64,000 nucleotides of DNA from assembly GCA_948470475.1 (NCBI GenBank), contig OX419335.1:38284726-38348725 (forward strand), read 5' to 3'. The DNA is from Galaxea fascicularis. Its lineage: Eukaryota; Cnidaria; Anthozoa; Scleractinia; Euphylliidae. The notes below the pieces were generated by a model. It was not told the origin of the DNA and searched no databases. It saw nothing but the letters and a program-made list of their open reading frames with translations. Position numbers and translations under genes: made by a program. Shown here one piece after another: positions 63,640 to 64,000 of the stretch (position 1 is the first letter of the stretch; every line of letters starts with the position of its first letter).

Positions 63640-64000
63640 TCAAGGGACGCGTCTAAAATGCAAGGTGACGGTGGTGATCCCTTCGCCCAATTCGGCCAGT
63701 CCTCCACTAGGTTTGCCGATGGCGATTTCCACCACGTCCAATTCAGTGTTACGCACATCGATGTGTTGCATGTTCTTGGGTTCGTAATAGACGAATCCTT
63801 CCTTGTCCTCGTGTCCCACAGGGACTTGGCGCAACAAGTCGGTGATCTGTCCCCCTAGGATGGTTCCGCGTCCCACGTTGCTGTAGACGTAGACCATTGT
63901 ATCTTTGGGGACACCATCCTCTCTCACGCGTTGTTTCGCCACAAACCAATCCCGGTTCAAGATGAAACGGTACCTGGCATGATTGCGAAAACCAAAGAAA
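63640..64000 (-). CDS. Penton-type minor capsid protein, C-terminal part
   Basis: The frame is open from the window edge to the TGA at 63640-63642, about 119 residues. LNRDWFVAKQRV, IDVRNTELDVVEIAIGKPSG and the final ITTVTLHFRR match the C-terminus of the single jelly-roll penton protein of Polintons and adintoviruses, which occupies the capsid vertices. The N-terminal part lies beyond 64000; the first 13 codons before 63960 (FFGFRNHARYRF) continue in frame. Confidence 0.8.
   Translation of the reverse strand, partial: FFGFRNHARYRFILNRDWFVAKQRVREDGVPKDTMVYVYSNVGRGTILGGQITDLLRQVPVGHEDKEGFVYYEPKNMQHIDVRNTELDVVEIAIGKPSGGLAELGEGITTVTLHFRRVP

Larger units (their letters stand above)
50525..64000. 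mobile_element. Polinton/adintovirus-like integrated DNA virus, left 13.5 kb
   Basis: It starts with AGTAGTATAAGTGGCTTATA at the break in homology with copy A; Polinton termini begin with AG. Gene content is that of adintoviruses and Polintons: protein-primed PolB, packaging ATPase, adenain-type protease, double jelly-roll type capsid protein, a penton-type protein at the edge, phospholipase A2 and basic core proteins. All genes except RING read leftward. By eye the DNA is much richer in G+C than the flanks. Nearly all frames are open; one frameshift lies in PolB. The right terminus and the expected retroviral-type integrase lie beyond 64000. Confidence 0.9.

Overview
The window looks like a piece of an animal genome, most likely a cnidarian and probably a stony coral. 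Genes are split by introns with GT/AG sites (a carbohydrate sulfotransferase at 12.5-15.9 kb). The DNA between genes is A+T-rich and crowded with BEL/Pao, LINE, SINE, MITE and Harbinger remnants, and one reverse-transcriptase fossil family is of a type I associate with coral genomes. The species call is inference; eukaryote and metazoan are well supported.

Layout. 1.7-5.4 kb: broken BEL/Pao retrotransposon (minus strand), abutting a LINE 3' end. 6-10 kb: unclassified repeats and an L1-like LINE fragment. 10.56-25.48 kb (copy A) and 33.03-50.52 kb (copy B): a mosaic direct duplication, roughly 5% diverged by eye where I compared it. Copy A holds a complete three-exon sulfotransferase; copy B keeps exons 1-2 but its catalytic exon is cut off by a deletion. 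Both copies carry a Harbinger remnant with a Myb/SANT domain and a fossil pair (a PolB fragment meeting a reverse transcriptase tail to tail). Between the copies lies an intronless ACOT11/12-type acyl-CoA thioesterase with a START domain (29.0-30.7 kb) and an 82-bp perfect inverted repeat around a tRNA-like core. Copy B was also invaded by a 6.5-kb element carrying a broken tyrosine recombinase, placed inside a (GA)n microsatellite.

50.525-64.0 kb (window edge): the left 13.5 kb of a Polinton/adintovirus-like DNA virus element, by eye more GC-rich than its surroundings and nearly intact. Its left end is fixed at base resolution, because it interrupts the copy B reverse transcriptase where copy A is uninterrupted. 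It encodes a protein-primed type B DNA polymerase whose N-terminus carries an OTU-protease-like signature (one frameshift), a divergently transcribed RING protein, a parvovirus-type phospholipase A2, a packaging ATPase, an adenain-type protease, a hexon-type major capsid protein, the C-terminal part of a penton-type capsid protein, and about ten small, mostly basic proteins. PolB and RING share a promoter region of tandem repeats with CRE (TGACGTCA) sites and a TATA box on each side. Several basic proteins share an Arg/Lys leader ending in RGG, which looks like a common maturation site for the element's own protease. An integrase and the right terminus are expected beyond the window.
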